From Candidatus Binatia bacterium (GTDB taxonomy: Bacteria > Desulfobacterota > Binatia > HRBIN30 > BPIQ01), in the NCBI GenBank assembly GCA_026004195.1, contig BPIQ01000002.1:868585-932584 (forward strand): DNA of 64,000 bases, in the 5' to 3' direction. The notes below the pieces were generated by a model. The model searched no databases, was not told the origin of the DNA, and worked only from the letters and a program-made list of their open reading frames with translations. The translations under genes were made by a program, and so were the position numbers. Of the stretch, positions 60,577 through 64,000 are shown in pieces; positions within the stretch are counted from its first letter, which is position 1; every line of letters begins with the position of its first letter.

Positions 60577-61996
60577 CGCGGTCCCGGCGACCGTCGGCAG
60601 CGCGTACGGCGACCCGCACCTTCCCGCCTCCCGGCTTTTTCTCGCCGCTCTTTTTCACGCGCACCGGTACCTCGATGCCGTCCGTGAAAAAGCACCGCGA
60701 GGCCGAGAGAGGTAAAGCCGCCGAGACCCGCTCGCTCGTCGCCCGCGCGGTGGGCAAGTTCGGCGAGACCCGAAGAGCCACGTCTTCGACGGCGGTCGAG
60801 ACGCTGCACTCCGGAAGCGCGGGGTCGTCGACCAGGAGGCAAAAGCCCAGGGGAAAGAGGCACCTGTCGTCGGCCTTCCCGTCCGCATCGCACAGGTCCC
60901 CGTCCGTGCATACCGCGTGCTTCGGGGGCTTTCCGGGTGCGAGCGGAGCGAGGGCGACCCCGTAGAATTCGTGGAGGCAGTCCGAGCTTTTCCGGCCCCC
61001 GCCCCGGACGAGCCGGCTCACCGGAACGAAACGGTGCACCGTTCGGTCCTCGTCCGTTCCGCTGAAGCTCGAAAGGATCGACACCCGCCCCGTGAAGGGA
61101 TCGACGGAGACACCCGTCGCGAACGTGAGGCCACCGACGAAGGGTTGGGACGTCCCGGAAAGCTCGAAAGCCACGACGTCGCCGCCGAAAGCGCCGGTTG
61201 CGAGGAGCCGCCCGTCCAGGTCGAAGGCGAGGTCGAACGACCCGAAGCCGAAACTCGGCCCCGCGAACGGCACGGGCGGCACGGGGGAACCCGAAGAGTC
61301 GAACCGGGTGATCTGCGACTCGAAGGTGCCGAGCGCTTCGGCCACGAACACGTCGGAAGTCGGCGGATGCACGGCGAGGCCGCCCGTGAAATCGAACCCA
61401 CCCGCGAACGTCGTGACGGCCGCGGTCACGGGATCGATCGAGAGCACTTCTCCCGCGCCGCCTCCGGCGGCGTTGCCGACCAGCACACTTCCGTCGGGAG
61501 CCACGGTGACGCTTGCCGCGAAAGGAACGCTTCCCCCGGGAACGAGTTCGAGTCCCGAGGCCGAAAGGGCGCTCGCCGCCGACGCATCGGGAACACGGAA
61601 CACCGTGTCGCCACCGAGCGCTCCCGGAAGTTCGGCCGGAGAGGCGTTGTCCGTCACGTAGAGCGCGTCGGTCGCCCGGTCGTACGCGCAGTCGCCGATC
61701 GAGTTGAAACCGAAGGCCACGAGCCGGGCCTCTCCGGACTCCTTGACGAAGACCACGGCTTGCGCGTTGGCCGTGAATCCGGGCCCCACACCGACGAAGG
61801 TGCCGCCCGGGCCCGCCGCGACGCAGCTCTGCGTCGGGCTCCCGAGGACGAGCGGGTCGAACACGTAGCCCGGTGGCGTGGAGACGACGGCACCGGCCGG
61901 AATCGGCCACGCGAAAAACCCGACCAACGCGAAAGTCCCGACCAAAAGGAGCTTGGAAAGACTCCTCGCGATTCGTTCGCACGCTGTTCGCTTCAT
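60542..61996 (-). CDS. Secreted beta-propeller protein under a cobalamin riboswitch (BtuG-like candidate)
   Basis: A 484-residue exported protein. Signal peptide (LSKLLLVGTFALVGFFAWPIPAGA) is followed by about 320 residues of NHL/SMP-30/YncE-like propeller strands (GGTFVGVGPGF, ATDALYVTDNAS, SVTVAPDGSVLVGNAAGGG, GLAVHPPTSDVFVAEALG, DLAFDLDGRLLATGAFGG, GVSVDPFTGRVSILSSFSG). A C-terminal domain of about 120 residues with several Cys (CLHEFYG, AVCTDGDLCDADGKADDRC) ends at 60542. ATG 61996 has GGAGGGAG upstream. In Bacteroidetes the propeller BtuG captures cobalamin for BtuB. The riboswitch upstream makes a similar cobalamin-linked role plausible, though no BtuB is present and no direct homology to BtuG can be shown here. 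Confidence 0.82.
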   Translation of the reverse strand: MKRTACERIARSLSKLLLVGTFALVGFFAWPIPAGAVVSTPPGYVFDPLVLGSPTQSCVAAGPGGTFVGVGPGFTANAQAVVFVKESGEARLVAFGFNSIGDCAYDRATDALYVTDNASPAELPGALGGDTVFRVPDASAASALSASGLELVPGGSVPFAASVTVAPDGSVLVGNAAGGGAGEVLSIDPVTAAVTTFAGGFDFTGGLAVHPPTSDVFVAEALGTFESQITRFDSSGSPVPPVPFAGPSFGFGSFDLAFDLDGRLLATGAFGGDVVAFELSGTSQPFVGGLTFATGVSVDPFTGRVSILSSFSGTDEDRTVHRFVPVSRLVRGGGRKSSDCLHEFYGVALAPLAPGKPPKHAVCTDGDLCDADGKADDRCLFPLGFCLLVDDPALPECSVSTAVEDVALRVSPNLPTARATSERVSAALPLSASRCFFTDGIEVPVRVKKSGEKKPGGGKVRVAVRAADGRRDRDALRLVCLPSS

Positions 61997-62150
61997 TTCT
62001 CCCTCCCTCTCTCTTTGTGTTTCCGCCCGCCGCGCGCCGCCGCGCGGCGAGCAGGATGCAATTTCGGATCGACCGTGCTCGTCCTTTTCGCGGGCGAGGG
62101 CGGTGGCTCCCGCGCACGGCCGGGTCTTTCCCGGCGCCGGCAGCGCCGAC

Positions 62151-62183
62151 AAAAAACCCGGCGACGCTCGTTTGCGCCCCGGG
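62151..62183 (-). terminator. Intrinsic terminator in the cobalamin riboswitch leader
   Basis: On the minus strand CCCGGGGCGC (62183 to 62174) pairs with GCGTCGCCGGG (62167 to 62157) around loop AAACGA, with one bulged G, followed by six T (62156 to 62151). It sits 65 bases after the aptamer and 155 bases before the start codon, as expected for a riboswitch that ends transcription when B12 is bound. Confidence 0.82.
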
Positions 62184-62248
62184 TTCGGGAGGGAGAATTC
62201 TTTTGCGGCATTCTCGTCCCCGCACCCCGGAGGACTTCGAACTCCGCT

Positions 62249-62402
62249 GCTGGGCCAGGTCTCCTGACTCCCGGCGACCTACTCGCGGCGCCTTCCCATC
62301 CCGGAGGACAGTGGCGTTCTGCCGCTTTCGTTCCGGTTACAGTGGCGGGGGCCGTGCCGGCTTCTCACCGGCTTCCCTTGACCCACCAGCTATGTTCTGG
62401 TC
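62249..62402 (-). ncRNA. Cobalamin (B12) riboswitch aptamer
   Basis: Read on the minus strand: GCTGG (5' side of P1) ... AAGGGAAGCCGGTGAGAAGC, then GGCCCCCGCCACTGTAA (the conserved core that includes the B12-box-like GCCACTG), a variable P7-P9 region with the second CCACTGTCC, and AGTCAGGAGACCTGGCC closing with CCAGC pairing to the first GCTGG. These are the diagnostic elements of the AdoCbl/MeCbl-type cobalamin riboswitch. Direction and position point to the propeller gene at 61996 and the dockerin-tailed gene behind it. With the terminator downstream, it should switch transcription off when cobalamin is plentiful. Confidence 0.94.
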
Positions 62403-62409
62403 GGCGGGC

Positions 62410-62439
62410 TAGCTAGCCGAACGGGTTCGGGCCTGTCAA
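62410..62439 (-). promoter_or_regulatory. Sigma70 promoter of the cobalamin riboswitch operon
   Basis: On the minus strand TTGACA (62439 to 62434), an 18-base spacer, and TAGCTA (62415 to 62410). The -35 is a perfect consensus. Transcription would start at about 62403, just before the aptamer, so the whole leader of about 400 bases is explained. Confidence 0.7.
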
Positions 62440-62514
62440 GAACCCTTGCGAAAACCTCGCGCCTCGAGCCGGAGAAAAACTCCCGACGTCGGATCCCGGT
62501 GCCCCCCGCGAGAA

Positions 62515-63333
62515 CTAGGAGCCGAACCCTCGCTTTTCGACCTCGCGTGTCTGCCCGCCGGCCGCGAGAAACGCTTCCATCCGGCGCCGGGCTTCCGGAA
62601 AGACGAGACACTCGTCGAAAAGCTGCGCCTCGAGCGCGAGGTGCGACGTCAGGTCGCCCTCGGCGGCGAGAACGGCGCGCTTTGCGCGTGCCACGGCCTC
62701 CGGCGGGAAAGAAGCGATACGGGATGCGAGCCTCTCGACGAAGGGGCCGAGTTCTTCGGGCGGCAAGGCCCGATTCACGTAGCCGTACCGTTCGGCGAGC
62801 TCGGCGGAGAAGTCTTCCGCCCCGAGCACGATTTCGAGTGCCCGGCTGCGGCCGACCAGGCGCGGAAGCCGCACCGTGCCGCTGCCGCCGGGGAGGATGC
62901 CCACCGCCACCTCCGGCTGTCCCAGCACGGCGCGGCCGAGTGCCGCAAAGCGCATGTCGCAGGAGAGAACGAGCTCGCTGCCACCGCCCCGGCAAATCCC
63001 CTCGATCTTGGCGATCGTGACTTTCGGCATCGTGCGGAAGCGGTCCACCATCTTCTGGAAAAAGCTCGGCTCGCGGGCGGGTTCGTCTTCGGGTTTCCGG
63101 CCCGGAAGTTCGAGAATGAGCGAAACGTCGGCGTGGGCCACGAAAAAATCGGGGTCGGCGCTCTCGAGAACCACGACGCGCACCTCGGGGTCCTCGGCCA
63201 GAGATGCGCCGAGCCGGTCGAGCTCCAGGATGAACGGAAGGTCGAGAAGGTTGATCGGTGGATGGTCGAGGACGACCCGAGCGACGCCTCGGGCGACTTC
63301 GACTCGAAGACATCGAAAATCCTGGTACGCCAT
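62515..63333 (-). CDS. Enoyl-CoA hydratase/isomerase family protein
   Basis: A 272-residue crotonase-fold enzyme. VARVVLDHPPINLLD is the N-terminal strand, VAHADVSLILE the first oxyanion-hole region (A-x-A-D), and KIEGICRGGGSELVLSCDMRFAALGRAVLGQPEVAVGILPGGSGTVRLPRLVG the second oxyanion loop. The Glu pair of classical hydratases is only partly kept (GGGSEL present, second Glu in QPEVAVG), so hydratase, isomerase or other crotonase chemistry is possible. ATG 63333 with GAGGAGG upstream is chosen. It lies about 75 bases upstream of the riboswitch promoter and is not part of that operon. Confidence 0.88.
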   Translation of the reverse strand: MAYQDFRCLRVEVARGVARVVLDHPPINLLDLPFILELDRLGASLAEDPEVRVVVLESADPDFFVAHADVSLILELPGRKPEDEPAREPSFFQKMVDRFRTMPKVTIAKIEGICRGGGSELVLSCDMRFAALGRAVLGQPEVAVGILPGGSGTVRLPRLVGRSRALEIVLGAEDFSAELAERYGYVNRALPPEELGPFVERLASRIASFPPEAVARAKRAVLAAEGDLTSHLALEAQLFDECLVFPEARRRMEAFLAAGGQTREVEKRGFGS

Positions 63334-63435
63334 CGATACGGTCCTCCTCGCCGGCGCTCTAGCACGATCGGAGGGTTCGGGAACAGGGTTTCGGGCGTTG
63401 CGAACCACGTGGCCCTCTGGTAACCGGCATCCGCC

Positions 63436-64000
63436 GTGCGACGGAGAGACTTTCTCAAGCTGGTAGGAGGCGCCGCTGCCGCCCTCGCTCTAGGAAGCTG
63501 CGGAGACGAGGAAGGCGAGCTCCCTCCCGAGCCCGAACTTCCGAGCGAAGAGAGCGTCGCGCACCTTCTGCCGACGGCGAGTCACGACCGGATTCTGGTG
63601 AAGGTCTCCTTCACGGAGGCACAGACGGAATCCCCCGACCTCTGGGTCGACGGCCGCCGAGTCGCGGGGGTTCGCACCGACAGCGCGGGACTCTTCTGGG
63701 CCTTCGACGCGCAGAAGCTCGAGCCTTCGCGGCGTTACACGCTCGAGCTCCGCCGCGGCCGCCGGCGGCTCACCGAGCCCTGGGAGCTTTCCACGCTTCC
63801 CCATCCCGAAAGCCGGCCGGAAAGGTTCCGGCTCCTCGCGTACACGTGCGCCGGAGGTCACGACCTTTTCCCGATCTACAATCCCGTCCCCGTGCGGCGC
63901 CGTCTCTTGCAGAGGGCGCTCTCGTTCGAGCCCGACGTCGTCCTCGCCAACGGCGACCACGTCTACTGGGATCTCCGCGCGGGCATTTCGGCCATCCTTC
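63436..64000 (+). CDS. PhoD-like alkaline phosphatase/metallophosphatase, N-terminal part, cut by the window edge
   Basis: At least 188 residues. GTG 63436 starts VRRRDFLKLVGGAAAALALGSC, a twin-arginine (Tat) signal with RRRDFLK and a possible lipobox Cys. An N-terminal beta domain (about residues 50-120; HDRILVKVSFTEAQTESPDLWVDGRRVAGVRTDSAGLFWAFDAQ) and the start of the calcineurin-like/PhoD metal domain follow, with FRLLAYTCAGGHDLF and VVLANGDHVYWDL; Asp and His in NGDHVYWD are metal ligands. Known PhoD enzymes are Tat-exported Fe/Ca phosphodiesterases or monoesterases. The C-terminal two thirds are not in the window. Confidence 0.82.
   Translation, partial: MRRRDFLKLVGGAAAALALGSCGDEEGELPPEPELPSEESVAHLLPTASHDRILVKVSFTEAQTESPDLWVDGRRVAGVRTDSAGLFWAFDAQKLEPSRRYTLELRRGRRRLTEPWELSTLPHPESRPERFRLLAYTCAGGHDLFPIYNPVPVRRRLLQRALSFEPDVVLANGDHVYWDLRAGISAIL

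Overview
The window is very GC-rich (by eye about two thirds G+C), densely coded bacterial chromosome. Genes sit in short, tightly coupled clusters with many 4-base GTGA/ATGA start-stop overlaps and frequent GTG or TTG starts. The gene set combines a lipopolysaccharide-type heptosyltransferase, LolA-like and AsmA-like envelope proteins, lipoproteins and Thr/Pro-linker surface proteins with many accessory catabolic enzymes: two P450s, two flavin luciferase-like monooxygenases, TauD and PhyH dioxygenases, acyl-CoA ligases and amidohydrolases. This suggests an uncultivated, heterotrophic, Gram-negative bacterium of the old deltaproteobacterial assemblage, perhaps Binatota/Desulfobacterota-like. 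That placement is an inference from gene content, and no 16S gene is present. No tRNA, rRNA, CRISPR array, insertion sequence or prophage was recognised.

Layout: 1-11.6 kb holds topA-dprA, a polysaccharide deacetylase with a LamG-type protein, a LolA-like protein, a carboxymuconolactone-decarboxylase-family gene coupled to a heptosyltransferase, and a FAD amine oxidase coupled to a penicillin-acylase-type amidase. 11.7-24.8 kb holds a large YVTN-propeller/di-haem cytochrome protein, a GH38 alpha-mannosidase, a pectin-acetylesterase-like lipoprotein behind a long-chain acyl-CoA ligase, and an AsmA-like protein. 25.0-27.6 kb is a cysteine-rich repeat surface protein broken by many frameshifts. 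27.8-46.9 kb is a catabolic island: LLM-thioesterase-P450; a PM20D1-like hydrolase and a sphingosine-phosphate-lyase-like enzyme; TauD with both subunits of an ADP-forming acyl-CoA synthetase; P450-phosphotriesterase-like-sulfotransferase; an amidohydrolase; and PhyH-LLM. A REP/BIME-type hairpin array (40.18-40.79 kb) fills the divergent gap between the second P450 and a lipase-maturation-factor gene.

47.1-64 kb holds an aldo-keto reductase fused to the remains of a vapBC module, a MAPEG protein, an acyl-CoA ligase with a lipoprotein, a sugar-phosphate operon (glk-tal-rpiA), a Fur-box-controlled feoAB operon with a small Cys-rich Feo protein, an SGNH-type membrane protein, and a cobalamin-riboswitch-controlled pair: a secreted beta-propeller protein and a dockerin-tailed surface protein. 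An enoyl-CoA hydratase and the start of a PhoD-like phosphatase close the window.

The riboswitch operon is the most promising system. Promoter, aptamer, terminator and two exported proteins can all be read, but no BtuB, transporter or cobalamin enzyme accompanies them. It may be a surface B12-capture module analogous to BtuG. Separately, several conserved genes (CMD, cytochrome, LLM, P450, lipase maturation factor, Cys-rich repeats) carry single-base frameshifts. These look more like sequence errors than gene decay, and they matter for anyone using the protein predictions.
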